Source: Pedobacter changchengzhani (GTDB lineage: Bacteria; Bacteroidota; Bacteroidia; Sphingobacteriales; Sphingobacteriaceae). Taken from it: a stretch of 64,000 nucleotides of DNA. The notes beneath the pieces were generated by a model. The model searched no databases and had not been told where the DNA came from. It saw only the letters and a program-made list of their open reading frames with translations. Below, piece by piece: positions 35,109 through 43,164 of this stretch; position 1 is the first letter of the stretch; every line of letters starts with the position of its first letter. The position numbers were made by a program, and so were the translations under genes. The stretch lies in contig NZ_SJCY01000001.1 in NCBI RefSeq assembly GCF_004354365.1, forward strand, positions 124,001 to 188,000. Direction: 5' to 3'.

Positions 35109-36502
35109 TTCAAACTCCCAACCATATCTTCTGGGCGCACCCATTCATCAAACTGCTCATTAGTCAGTAAGCCCAACTCTACAGCAGCTGCTTTTAGCGT
35201 TTTATTTTCTTTATGCGCTTTTTTTGCAATTTTAGCTGCATTTTCATAACCCACATGAGGGTTTAAAGCCGTAACCAACATCAACGAATTTTGTAAATGT
35301 TTTTCAATTTCTGGTAGATTGGCTGTAATGCCTTCCGCACATTTATCGTTGAAGGAAACACAAGCATCGCCAATTAAACGGGCCGATTGCAATACGTTTG
35401 CAGCAATAACTGGTTTAAAAACGTTCAGTTCGAAATGGCCATTCATACCACCAATAGAAACCGCAACATCGTTGCCTATAACTTGCGCACAAACCATGGT
35501 CATGGCTTCTGGTTGCGTTGGATTAACTTTACCTGGCATAATTGAAGATCCTGGTTCGTTATCAGGAATTACAATTTCGCCAATGCCACAACGCGGACCA
35601 GAGCTTAACATCCTAACATCGTTTGCAACTTTCATTAACGAAACTGCTGTGCGTTTTAAAGCGCCAGAAAGCTCAACCATTGCATCATGCGCAGCCAAAG
35701 CTTCAAATTTATTTGGAGCCGTTACAAATGGTAAACCTGTAAGTTCGGCAATTTTTTTAGCCACTAAAACATCGTAACCTTTTGGTGTATTTAAACCTGT
35801 ACCAACTGCTGTACCGCCCAAAGCCAATTCGGCAACCATTACCAAAGCATTTTTAATGGCTCTGATGCTGTTGTCTATTTGTTGTACATACCCAGAAAAT
35901 TCTTGTCCTAAGGTTAGTGGCGTAGCATCCATAAAATGGGTACGACCAGTTTTAACAATTGTACTAAATTCTTCAACTTTTTTAGCTAAAGTATTGCGCA
36001 ATTTCTCTAACCCGGGGATTGTGTTTTCTACCGTAAGTTTATAGGCTGCAATGTGCATCGCGGTTGGGAAAGTATCGTTGCTCGATTGCGATTTGTTTAC
36101 ATCATCATTTGGATGAAGCACTTTTTTATCATCAGCCAATTGGCCACCGTTAATTACGTGGGCACGGTTGGCAATTACTTCGTTCCCGTTCATGTTACTT
36201 TGCGTACCCGATCCTGTTTGCCAAATTACCAGTGGAAATTGGTCATCTAATTTGCCCGCAATAATCTCATCACATGCTTTAGCAATTAGTTCGGCTTTAT
36301 CAGCAGTAAGCACACCAAGTTCGGTGTTCGCCATTGCTGCAGCTTTTTTCAAATAGCCAAAAGCATGAATAATTTCCTTAGGCATTGAACCTTCTGGTCC
36401 AATTTTAAAGTTATTGCGTGAACGTTCGGTTTGCGCACCCCAATATTTATCGGCAGGCACCTGTACTTCGCCCATGGTATCGTGTTCTATTCTGAAACTC
36501 AT
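35099..36502 (-). CDS. fumC: Fumarate hydratase class II
   Basis: A 467-residue TCA-cycle enzyme converting fumarate to malate. Motifs: [14 protein letters not shown], the catalytic region [17 protein letters not shown], and the fumarase/aspartase signature [13 protein letters not shown]. Length matches class II enzymes. It is complete, and its last residues run into a GC-rich repeat. Upstream, about 330 bases of repeat-rich sequence separate it from an insertion sequence. Confidence 0.96.
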   Translation of the reverse strand: MSFRIEHDTMGEVQVPADKYWGAQTERSRNNFKIGPEGSMPKEIIHAFGYLKKAAAMANTELGVLTADKAELIAKACDEIIAGKLDDQFPLVIWQTGSGTQSNMNGNEVIANRAHVINGGQLADDKKVLHPNDDVNKSQSSNDTFPTAMHIAAYKLTVENTIPGLEKLRNTLAKKVEEFSTIVKTGRTHFMDATPLTLGQEFSGYVQQIDNSIRAIKNALVMVAELALGGTAVGTGLNTPKGYDVLVAKKIAELTGLPFVTAPNKFEALAAHDAMVELSGALKRTAVSLMKVANDVRMLSSGPRCGIGEIVIPDNEPGSSIMPGKVNPTQPEAMTMVCAQVIGNDVAVSIGGMNGHFELNVFKPVIAANVLQSARLIGDACVSFNDKCAEGITANLPEIEKHLQNSLMLVTALNPHVGYENAAKIAKKAHKENKTLKAAAVELGLLTNEQFDEWVRPEDMVGSLKTP

Positions 36503-36661
36503 GATAATTTTGATTTTTGTTGTGGCAAATTTAAGCCTTTAGTTTTTTAAAGCGTTGTATTTATGTAAGATATTTCCTTCTGGTTGATTAAACTGATTTA
36601 TAGATTACAAGATTTTTAATTTGGAAAGGTACTGTAGTGGTTTTTTTGGGATGGGTTCGGT

Positions 36662-36738
36662 CCCGTCGTTCGCTGTATTTCACAGCTATTCTTCGACTCC
36701 GCTCAGAATTACAGCTGTAAAATGCCGCTTCCACCGGG
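36662..36738 (-). repeat. Hairpin element, copy E1 (GGAAGCGGCAT ... ATACAGCG)
   Basis: Read on the minus strand it has GGAAGCGGCAT on the left and ATACAGCG on the right, around a hairpin with stem ACAGCT (36682-36687) and AGCTGT (36713-36718), TTT/AAA beyond a bulge, and an inner CTGAGCGGAGTCGAAG loop. The same flanks and loop occur at 41593-41694 with a different stem. The rest of 36503-36834 holds only a small hairpin GGCTAAAGCC (36789-36798). Confidence 0.8.
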
Positions 36739-36824
36739 TTTAGAAACTTCTGAAATTGCAATTAACAAGGAAATATGGGTTAGGTTTTGGCTAAAGCCTT
36801 GGGTGCTTATTTTAAAGTTCCGTT

Positions 36825-36834
36825 GGTTGAAACC
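36825..36834. repeat. Left target-site duplication of the insertion sequence
   Basis: GGTTGAAACC, repeated exactly at 38282-38291. Ten bases fits the 9-12 base duplications of IS4-family elements. Confidence 0.85.
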
Positions 36835-36867
36835 CAATGTCATTTAGTTAAGGATAAAACACGAAAA

Positions 36868-36932
36868 AACCATTGAGTACTAATTAAAAATTAGTTCTTT
36901 GTAATTGACTAAAACAACAAAGCTCAATGGTT
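36868..36932 (+). promoter_or_regulatory. Hairpin covering the transposase start codon
   Basis: AACCATTGAG (36868-36877) is the exact reverse complement of CTCAATGGTT (36923-36932), which contains the ATG at 36927. Transcripts entering from outside could fold and hide the start codon. A possible internal promoter (TTG at 36873 and GTTCTTTG at 36894-36901) would start inside the loop and lack the left arm. Confidence 0.65.
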
Positions 36933-38261
36933 AATGCAAACATAGCTATAATTACAGAATTACAGACATTCTTGTCTACCCTCAGTATGGATTCTTCCAT
37001 TCGTAGTTTATTTACAAACAATAAGGGTGATTTCAGTAGGAATAGAAAGCTTCCCCTTTCTCGTTTAGTAGCTCTAATCCTTAATATGCCCAAACGTAGT
37101 TTAAGTATAGAAGTAAACGAGTTTTTTTCCACTTTAGGCCTAGAGTATGAAGAAAGCTGTGGTAAATCAGCTTTCTGTCTTCAACGAACCAAGCTTAATC
37201 CTCTATTTTTTAGCGTTTGGAATGATTGGCTAGTAAGTTTGTTCTATCAACATTATGGAGAAGATGTAAAACGGTGGCGGGGCTTTAAACTGCAGGCAGT
37301 TGATGGCAGTACTGCTTACTTGGTAAACAAGCCAGAGGTAATTGATTACTTTGGTATTGCTGGAAATGGCGAGTGTAAGGTTCCGATGGCAAGGGTCATG
37401 CAGGTGTACGATATTTTAAACGAAGTGACGGTATGGGGTAATATGTACCCGGTCAAGGTATCAGAACGCAGTATCATGCATTATCGCATTCAATGTTTTG
37501 CAGAGGACAGCCTGAGTATCTTCGATAGAGGCTTTCCAAGTTTCGCGCTAATGTACCTAATGGAGAACCAGGAAAGACCCAGATATTTTGTAATGCGCTG
37601 CAGGGGTGATTTTAACAAAGAAACGCTCGCTTTTTTACAAGGAAATGAAAATGACTGTACTGTAGAGCTAAAAGCAGGATATAAAGCTATAAGAACATTA
37701 AGGGATCAAGGGTACTTAACCACTGCAGAAACTTCCTTAAAGGTAAGGATGGTAAAAGTGGAGCTATCGACGGGCGAGATAGAGATACTGCTAACAAACC
37801 TATACAACCAATTGAACTATAATGTTTTAGATCTAAAAGAGCTGTACAGGTTAAAATGGGCAATAGAAACATCTTATAGTCACCAAAAGAACCAGCAACA
37901 GATGGAACAGTTCAGTGGCCACAGATCGATCTGCATTCTTCAGGATTATTTAGCAGGGCTGTTCGTTTCAAACTTGCAGTGCCTAATCGAAAAACAGTGC
38001 GAACCCTATTTACAAGAGAAGAACAAAACAAGAAAATATCGCCAAAAAATCAATAAAAATGTCAGTTGGGCCGCATTAAAGCATAATATTGTGAAATTAT
38101 TTCTGTTCAGTAATCCAGAGAAAATATTACTTGTCTTGCAAAAAGAGTTTGAAAGAAACATTGAACCAAAAAGGCCCGGTAGGCACAATCCGAGGATAAA
38201 AAAATCACGTAGGCTGACTGGAAAATATTACACAGTAACAAACTATAGAAGAGCTATATAA
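36927..38261 (+). CDS. IS4-family transposase
   Basis: A 444-residue DDE transposase. The catalytic residues appear as Asp126 (AVDGST), Asp200 (LSIFDRGFPS) and Glu314 within YRLKWAIETSYSHQK, which fits the IS4-family YREK-type signature Y-x2-K/R-x3-E-x6-K. The C-terminus is basic (KPGRHNPRIKKSRR-like). It spans nearly the whole element and has no frameshift. Its start codon lies in an inverted repeat, a known style of protection against read-through transcription in IS10 and IS50. Confidence 0.95.
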   Translation: MVNANIAIITELQTFLSTLSMDSSIRSLFTNNKGDFSRNRKLPLSRLVALILNMPKRSLSIEVNEFFSTLGLEYEESCGKSAFCLQRTKLNPLFFSVWNDWLVSLFYQHYGEDVKRWRGFKLQAVDGSTAYLVNKPEVIDYFGIAGNGECKVPMARVMQVYDILNEVTVWGNMYPVKVSERSIMHYRIQCFAEDSLSIFDRGFPSFALMYLMENQERPRYFVMRCRGDFNKETLAFLQGNENDCTVELKAGYKAIRTLRDQGYLTTAETSLKVRMVKVELSTGEIEILLTNLYNQLNYNVLDLKELYRLKWAIETSYSHQKNQQQMEQFSGHRSICILQDYLAGLFVSNLQCLIEKQCEPYLQEKNKTRKYRQKINKNVSWAALKHNIVKLFLFSNPEKILLVLQKEFERNIEPKRPGRHNPRIKKSRRLTGKYYTVTNYRRAI

Positions 38262-38281
38262 CCCTTAACTAAATGACATTG

Positions 38282-38291
38282 GGTTGAAACC
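38282..38291. repeat. Right target-site duplication of the insertion sequence
   Basis: GGTTGAAACC, the partner of 36825-36834. Confidence 0.85.
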
Positions 38292-38350
38292 AACGGCAAG
38301 GAATTGAATTACGCCATTACAATCTATTTTCTTCATCCGATAGCTATAGG

Positions 38351-38427
38351 ATGCAAGGCACGAACTAATCTAATTTAACGATAGAGTTTGCTTTCGCGAG
38401 TATTTGGGACAGGCTGTGCCTCGCAAC
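38351..38427. repeat. Degenerate GCGAGGCACGAAGCAATC palindrome
   Basis: Left arm ATGCAAGGCACGAACTAATC resembles the arm at 11729; the right arm is AGAGTTTGCTTTC, an inserted stretch, then GTGCCTCGCAA. It lies in the 300-base gap after the IS, which otherwise holds only the next repeat and promoter space. Confidence 0.6.
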
Positions 38428-38441
38428 CACGAGATTTGTTA

Positions 38442-38492
38442 GTCAGGAAATGTTTTCCTGGCTTACTGATGTGAGGATTTTAAATCCTCCAC
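38442..38492. repeat. Double-hairpin repeat, upstream copy
   Basis: CAGGAAATGTTTTCCTG (38444-38460) and GAGGATTTTAAATCCTC (38473-38489) form two small perfect hairpins. The same pair recurs at 38850-38931, so the two copies flank the small membrane protein gene as direct repeats about 410 bases apart. Confidence 0.8.
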
Positions 38493-38591
38493 ACAATTAG
38501 GAAATGTTTTGTTATTTCGAAACCTAAACAAAGCGATAATGTTTTCGCCTCCCATCAAATCCATTACAGCTTTTTATTCTTATCTTTAAAA

Positions 38592-38822
38592 ATGAATTTT
38601 TCGCTCAAATTATTTTACCTAACTTTTTGCTTAGTCTTTGTAGCAAACTTTGCGCACGCAGCAATGCTGGGTACACCTGAAATTATTTTGCTTTTGGTCG
38701 CAATGGTTTTGATTATGGTGCCATTCGGATTGGTGATCTGGCTAATTATTTATCTCGTAAATAAGAAAAAATCGAAAGAAGTAATTAATCGGGATAATAG
38801 GCCATTTCCAGATAGAAAATAG
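38592..38822 (+). CDS. Small membrane protein, hypothetical
   Basis: A 76-residue protein with a likely signal peptide (about 1-23, ending AHAA), one transmembrane helix (about 30-58, IILLLVAMVLIMVPFGLVIW) and a short basic tail. No recognised family. Its start ATG follows the sequence TATCTTTA at 38581-38588, similar to a Bacteroidota -7 box. Both sides are bordered by copies of the same double-hairpin repeat. The signal and helix pattern argue that it is a real gene. Confidence 0.6.
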   Translation: MNFSLKLFYLTFCLVFVANFAHAAMLGTPEIILLLVAMVLIMVPFGLVIWLIIYLVNKKKSKEVINRDNRPFPDRK

Positions 38823-38849
38823 CTGTAGTTTCTCTAAACTTTACACTTG

Positions 38850-38931
38850 CTAGTCCGGAAATGTTTTCCGGACTTATTGAGCTGAGGATTTTAAAATCCT
38901 CCATTCGAGAATCAGGATTGCAAATCCTGAT
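38850..38931. repeat. Triple-hairpin repeat, downstream copy
   Basis: TCCGGAAATGTTTTCCGGA (38854-38872), GAGGATTTTAAAATCCTC (38884-38901) and ATCAGGATT/AATCCTGAT around GCA (38911-38931) are three perfect hairpins in a row. The first two match the repeat at 38442; the stem changes from CAGG/CCTG to TCCGG/CCGGA with pairing kept. Confidence 0.8.
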
Positions 38932-38960
38932 CAACAGATAAACACACAAATATCGAAAAC

Positions 38961-39044
38961 CTTCATATTCTTTGTGCCTTTATGGTTTTCCACTTTCTCT
39001 GTATTCTCTGTGAAAATCTCGATGTCCTCTGTGGTTAATAAACC
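38961..39044. repeat. CTCTGTG-type dispersed repeat before hisS
   Basis: Several CTCTGTG words (TTTCTCTGTATTCTCTGTG, GTCCTCTGTGGTTAA) precede hisS. Reverse-complement copies follow hisS at 40450-40491 and a further one lies at 40650-40687. Such ACAGAG/CTCTGTG repeats are widespread in Bacteroidota intergenic DNA. Confidence 0.65.
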
Positions 39045-39050
39045 TTTTTG

Positions 39051-39058
39051 TACTTTTG
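39051..39058 (+). promoter_or_regulatory. -7 promoter box of hisS
   Basis: TACTTTTG is a full match to the Bacteroidota -7 consensus TAnnTTTG and ends only 5 bases before the ATG at 39064, so the hisS transcript should have little or no leader. The -33 region is weak. Confidence 0.6.
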
Positions 39059-39063
39059 CGCTT

Positions 39064-40452
39064 ATGTCAGTTATTAAACCCTCGTTAGCAAAAGGTACAC
39101 GCGATTTTACGCCTGTTGAAATGGTTAAACGCAACTTTATTTACGATACCATAAAAACGGTTTTCAAAAAATATGGTTATGCCGAAATTCAAACGCCAAG
39201 TTTCGAAAACCTTTCTACCCTAACGGGCAAATATGGTGATGAAGGTGATAAATTGATTTTTAAAATATTAAATAGTGGCGATTATTTAGGGAAAATCGAC
39301 GAACAACTACTTACAACCCGTAACTCACAACTCGCAACCTCAAAGCTTTCAGAAAAAGCACTTCGTTACGATTTAACTGTTCCTTTTGCCCGCTACGTGG
39401 TGATGCACCAAAACGAAATCACCCTGCCTTTTAAACGCTTTCAAGTACAGCCGGTTTGGCGTGCCGATAGACCGCAAAAAGGAAGATATAGAGAGTTTTA
39501 CCAATGTGATGTAGATGTTGTAGGCTCAGAAAGCTTATTAAATGAAGCTGAATTTATTTTAATTTACGATGAAGCTTTAAGCAAATTGGGGTTAAAAGAT
39601 TTTACCATCAAAATTAACAATAGAAAAATATTATCCGGCATAGCCGAAATTATAGGTAAGCCCGATTTGATTATTGATATGACGGTAGCCATTGATAAAC
39701 TGGATAAAATTGGTTTAGACGGCGTAAGTAAAGAATTGCTAGAACGCGGTTTTACCGAGGTAGATTTAGAAAAACTTCGTCCTGTAATTTTGTTAGAAGG
39801 CACAAACGAAGAAAAGTTAGCAAGTTTGAAAAGCGTTTTATCAGCCTCTGAAATAGGTTTAAAAGGTATCGCCGAAATTGAACAGGTTTTCGAATATGTT
39901 AATTTACTAAACTCATCACTCATCACTCATCGCTCAAAACTAGAGTTAGATATAACCCTTGCTCGCGGTTTAAACTACTATACAGGTTGCATTTTCGAGG
40001 TTAAAACAAACGAGGTTGCTATGGGCAGTATTGGCGGTGGTGGCAGATATGATGATTTGACTGGAATGTTTGGACTAAAAGGGTTAACGGGCGTTGGCGT
40101 TTCTTTTGGCGCAGATCGTATTTACGATGTTTTAGAAGAGCTGAATCTTTTCCCAGCATCATCAGAAGTGGGTACAAAAGTGCTGATTAGTAATTTTGAT
40201 GCAGAAGCCGAGAAATACGCTTTGCCAATTTTACAGCAATTTAGAAATGCAGGTATTTCTGCCGAATTATACCCGGCATCAGCGAAGCTTAAAAAACAAA
40301 TGGCTTATGCCGATGCGAAAAAAATACCGTACGTAGTTTTAATTGGTGGCGATGAAATTGCAAGTGGCGAGCTTACCTTTAAAAATATGGAAACTGGTGA
40401 ACAAAAGAAACTGAGTGCTTCTGCTATTTTGGAGTTGCTGTTGAAGGGTTAA
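39064..40452 (+). CDS. hisS: Histidyl-tRNA synthetase
   Basis: A 462-residue class II aminoacyl-tRNA synthetase charging tRNA-His. Start ATG 39064 ([17 protein letters not shown]) is the conserved one; an in-frame ATG at 38974 would translate the promoter and a repeat. Motifs: [30 protein letters not shown] (motif 2), [14 protein letters not shown] and [14 protein letters not shown], and the motif 3 region [17 protein letters not shown]. Two segments look foreign: near residues 82-95 ([13 protein letters not shown]) and near 283-291 (SSLITHRS), both encoded by repeat-like DNA. The stop codon lies at the edge of a downstream repeat. Confidence 0.95.
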   Translation: MSVIKPSLAKGTRDFTPVEMVKRNFIYDTIKTVFKKYGYAEIQTPSFENLSTLTGKYGDEGDKLIFKILNSGDYLGKIDEQLLTTRNSQLATSKLSEKALRYDLTVPFARYVVMHQNEITLPFKRFQVQPVWRADRPQKGRYREFYQCDVDVVGSESLLNEAEFILIYDEALSKLGLKDFTIKINNRKILSGIAEIIGKPDLIIDMTVAIDKLDKIGLDGVSKELLERGFTEVDLEKLRPVILLEGTNEEKLASLKSVLSASEIGLKGIAEIEQVFEYVNLLNSSLITHRSKLELDITLARGLNYYTGCIFEVKTNEVAMGSIGGGGRYDDLTGMFGLKGLTGVGVSFGADRIYDVLEELNLFPASSEVGTKVLISNFDAEAEKYALPILQQFRNAGISAELYPASAKLKKQMAYADAKKIPYVVLIGGDEIASGELTFKNMETGEQKKLSASAILELLLKG

Positions 40453-40491
40453 CCACAGAGGACACCGAGGTTTTCACAGAGAAAAACAGAG
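40450..40491. repeat. ACAGAG-type dispersed repeat at the hisS stop
   Basis: TTAACCACAGAGGACACCGA and TTTTCACAGAGAAAAACAGA; its first bases include the hisS TAA. It is inverted relative to the copies at 38961 and 40650. Confidence 0.65.
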
Positions 40492-40508
40492 TTTTATAGC
40501 AAATCTGT

Positions 40509-40582
40509 CATTTTGGGGTAAGAGGCAATCTGCTTAATGAGTTTGCTTTCCCGAAAAGTCGGGAAAGGCAATACCTCGCCAT
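40509..40582. repeat. Degenerate GAGGCAATCT palindrome with inner hairpin
   Basis: GAGGCAATCTG on the left and GGCAATACCTCGCCATGA on the right, with GAGTTTGCTTT and an inner hairpin CCCGAAAAGTCGGG. It shares GAGTTTGCTTTC and CCTCGC with 38351-38427 and with the perfect copy at 11729. Confidence 0.55.
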
Positions 40583-40649
40583 GATATGTCATGAGTCTGG
40601 CACAAGCTTCTCGTTTGCGCCTTGAAAGTTTTATTAATATGTTTTTACT

Positions 40650-40687
40650 TTGTGTCCTCTGTGTATTTCTCCGTTTCCTCTGTGGTA
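40650..40687. repeat. CTCTGTG-type dispersed repeat
   Basis: TTTGTGTCCTCTGTG and TTTCCTCTGTGGT; forms a large imperfect inverted repeat with 40450-40491. Confidence 0.6.
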
Positions 40688-40704
40688 AAAAGTACAGTAC
40701 TATC

Positions 40705-41436
40705 CTACCTACCAATCCGCAATAAGATCGGGAAATGCACATCTTTCTCCGCATCGCTTCCCCAAGCTTCTTTTAACTCCGTAAACATATATTCTAACGG
40801 GTTTCTATCATTTGCTTTTTTGTAATGTTGCAATGCCGACCAAGTATTTAAATAGCCAATTAATTGGTTAAAATTCCAAGTCGTTTTCATTTCGAAATGT
40901 GGCGTCGCAATTTCATCAAATGGGAAAGGAATGGTTTTGTAACCATCTTCAATGTAGCTGCGTTCGGGATCCCAATATTTGCCCAAAATATCTTCGTAAA
41001 GTTTATGCACAGCTTTATCTACTTTTTTATCAATAAACATCACACCATAACCAATTACTGCCAAAATTCCATCGTGTTTTAACGTGCGGTTTACTTCTGT
41101 ATAAAAGGCTTCAAAATTAAACCAATGTATAGCTTGTGCTACGGTTATTAAGTCAAAGGTTTTAGCTGCTACTTCAGTATGATCGGAGGATTCTACTTTG
41201 TAAATAATATTTGGAAGTTTTAAAGCTTGATTAATTTGTTGTTCGCTAATATCTGTTGCGTAAACCGATTCGAAATGTAACGCCAACTCGCGTGCAACTT
41301 GCCCATTTCCGGTTGCACAATCCCAAGCTACATTTTTGCTTTTTAATAAAGAGAATAAATATTCATATAATTCCTTTGGGTAGGTTGGACGATAAATTGC
41401 ATATTCTGCGGCTTGGGTAGAGAAGTTATCTTTCAT
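40705..41436 (-). CDS. Class I SAM-dependent methyltransferase
   Basis: A 243-residue cytoplasmic protein. The SAM-binding motif I is VAWDCATGNGQVARELA (about residues 36-52), followed by YATDISEQQINQA and the motif DLITVAQAIHWF. The start YAIYRPTYPKELYEYL is typical of a group of small-molecule or trans-aconitate-like methyltransferases of uncertain substrate. It faces hisS from the opposite strand with a repeat-filled 250-base gap. Confidence 0.85.
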   Translation of the reverse strand: MKDNFSTQAAEYAIYRPTYPKELYEYLFSLLKSKNVAWDCATGNGQVARELALHFESVYATDISEQQINQALKLPNIIYKVESSDHTEVAAKTFDLITVAQAIHWFNFEAFYTEVNRTLKHDGILAVIGYGVMFIDKKVDKAVHKLYEDILGKYWDPERSYIEDGYKTIPFPFDEIATPHFEMKTTWNFNQLIGYLNTWSALQHYKKANDRNPLEYMFTELKEAWGSDAEKDVHFPILLRIGR

Positions 41437-41592
41437 GTTATAAATTTAAACAATAGAATTGAATTTTGTTTTTAGGTTTCAGAATTTAAACACGGCGCGC
41501 ACCGATTTTTTTACAGCGTTCATACGGAAAATCTGTTTAATTCACTTCCTTTTAGTATCTAACGAATAATTTCTTGTTCGTTTTTATTGGCC

Positions 41593-41694
41593 GTTGAGCG
41601 CGTTAACGATGGAAGCGGCATCCTTTTTTGCGTTCATCCTGAGCGTAGTCGAAGGACAGCAAAAAAGATACAGCGGACAGCGTGTAAAAACGCC
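41593..41694 (+). repeat. Hairpin element, copy E2 (GGAAGCGGCAT ... ATACAGCG)
   Basis: GGAAGCGGCAT (41611-41621) and ATACAGCGGACAGCG (41668-41682) surround a perfect 9-bp stem CTTTTTTGC (41623-41631) / GCAAAAAAG (41659-41667) and an inner loop with CTGAGCGTAGTCGAAG. The flanks and loop match copy E1 while the stem bases differ. A 67-codon open frame across it is not a gene. The rest of the 390-base gap 41437-41827 has promoter space for rarA only, with TATCTTTA at 41816-41823 four bases before its start. Confidence 0.82.
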
Positions 41695-41827
41695 CAAATT
41701 AAATTTAACATTGCAAAAAGTATTTTGCTTAATTCAATAAAATTAAATCAAAACCTTACGCTGTGCGTTTTTCTGCCATCTCTGTGGTAAAATCACGCAA
41801 AGCGATCAATTTTATTATCTTTACATT

Positions 41828-43108
41828 ATGCAAAACCAAGCACCTTTAGCCGAACGGATGCGCCCTCAAAACCTCGATGAATATGTTGGACAACAACATT
41901 TAGTTGGCGTTGGTGCAGTTTTACGCAAAGCGATAGAAAGCGGACAGTTGCCGTCGATGATTTTTTGGGGGCCGCCCGGTGTTGGTAAAACCACTTTAGC
42001 ATATATTATTTCTCAATCTTTAGATCGGCCATTTTTTAATTTGAGCGCCATAAATAGTGGCGTAAAAGATATACGCGAAGTAATTGATAAAGCCGTACAG
42101 CTGAAAGATAGCTTTTTAGGGGTGCCGATTTTATTTATAGATGAAATTCACAGGTTTAGTAAGTCGCAACAAGATAGTTTGTTGGGTGCGGTAGAGCGTG
42201 GTTTGGTTACTTTAATTGGCGCCACAACCGAAAATCCATCATTTGAGGTTATTTCCGCTTTGCTTTCACGGTGCCAAGTTTATATTTTAAAATCTTTAAC
42301 TGAAGAAGAACTGGTTGGTTTACTTCAAACTGCAATAAAAAAAGATAAAGCATTAACCGAAAAGGGTGTCGAAATTAAAGAACATGAAGCTTTAATTCGT
42401 TTAAGTGGTGGCGATGCAAGGAAACTTTTAAACGTTTTAGAAATTGCTGTAAACGGTATTGGTGGAAATAAAATTACGCTTACCAATGAGAATGTACTCG
42501 AGCATGCGCAGCAAAATTTAGCCCTCTACGATAAGGCTGGCGAACAACATTACGACATTATTTCGGCATTTATAAAATCCATCCGCGGTAGCGACCCAAA
42601 TGCAGCCGTTTATTGGTTGGCTAGGATGATTGAAGGTGGAGAAGATCCTCTATTTATTGCAAGGCGACTATTAATTTTATCATCAGAAGATATTGGTAAT
42701 GCCAACCCAAATGCATTACTTTTGGCAAATAACTGCTTCACTGCGGTAAATGTGATCGGTTATCCCGAGGCTAGAATTATCTTGTCGCAATGTGTAACTT
42801 ATTTGGCCAGTTCGCCAAAAAGCAATGCTTCTTACGAGGCCATAAATAAAGCCCAAGCTTTGGTTAAACAAACAGGTAATTTGCCTGTGCCTTTGCATAT
42901 TAGAAATGCGCCCACCAAGCTGATGAAAAATATTGGCTATGGAAAAGATTACCAATATTCGCATGGTTACGAAGGTAATTTCTCGGCACAGGAATATTTT
43001 CCCGATGAATTGAGCGGAACAAAGCTATATAACCCAGGAAAAAATGCCGCAGAACAGAAACTACGTGAAAAATTAAAAGAAAACTGGAAAGATAAATACG
43101 GTTACTGA
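41828..43108 (+). CDS. rarA: Replication-associated recombination protein A (MgsA/RarA)
   Basis: A 426-residue AAA+ ATPase. N-terminus PLAERMRPQNLDEYVGQQHL, Walker A GPPGVGKTT (about residues 47-55), Walker B LFIDEIHRFSKSQQD (about 104-118), sensor TTENPSFEV, and the C-terminal tetramerisation part with RSIRGSDPNAAVYWLARM-like GSDPNAAVYWL. RarA acts at stalled replication forks, with SSB and clamp-loader-like activity. It is complete and stands alone. Confidence 0.95.
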   Translation: MQNQAPLAERMRPQNLDEYVGQQHLVGVGAVLRKAIESGQLPSMIFWGPPGVGKTTLAYIISQSLDRPFFNLSAINSGVKDIREVIDKAVQLKDSFLGVPILFIDEIHRFSKSQQDSLLGAVERGLVTLIGATTENPSFEVISALLSRCQVYILKSLTEEELVGLLQTAIKKDKALTEKGVEIKEHEALIRLSGGDARKLLNVLEIAVNGIGGNKITLTNENVLEHAQQNLALYDKAGEQHYDIISAFIKSIRGSDPNAAVYWLARMIEGGEDPLFIARRLLILSSEDIGNANPNALLLANNCFTAVNVIGYPEARIILSQCVTYLASSPKSNASYEAINKAQALVKQTGNLPVPLHIRNAPTKLMKNIGYGKDYQYSHGYEGNFSAQEYFPDELSGTKLYNPGKNAAEQKLREKLKENWKDKYGY

Positions 43109-43164
43109 TGTAACATTTAATGAAAAAATTAAACTAATAACCTTTAAGATAACGAACCATATTT

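Larger units (their letters stand above)
36835..38281 (+). mobile_element. IS4-family insertion sequence, 1447 bp, intact
   Basis: Bounded by 19-bp perfect inverted repeats CAATGTCATTTAGTTAAGG (36835-36853) and its complement (38263-38281), with a 10-bp direct duplication GGTTGAAACC on both sides. It holds one transposase gene with a complete DDE triad. Removing the element restores CCGTTGGTTGAAACCAACGG, a perfect hairpin, so the target was itself a palindromic repeat. The element is probably functional and recently inserted, as both the ends and the duplication are undamaged. Confidence 0.95.

Noticed and set aside
36688..36714. Remnant of a coding gene after fumC
   Set aside because: The GC-richer stretch is explained by the hairpin element shared with 41593-41694.
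38974..39063. N-terminal extension of hisS by 30 codons
   Set aside because: It would translate a CTCTGTG repeat and the promoter box; the conserved HisS start is at 39064.
41587..41790. 67-codon open frame
   Set aside because: It is a translation of the hairpin repeat element and flanking AT-rich sequence, with no protein-like features.
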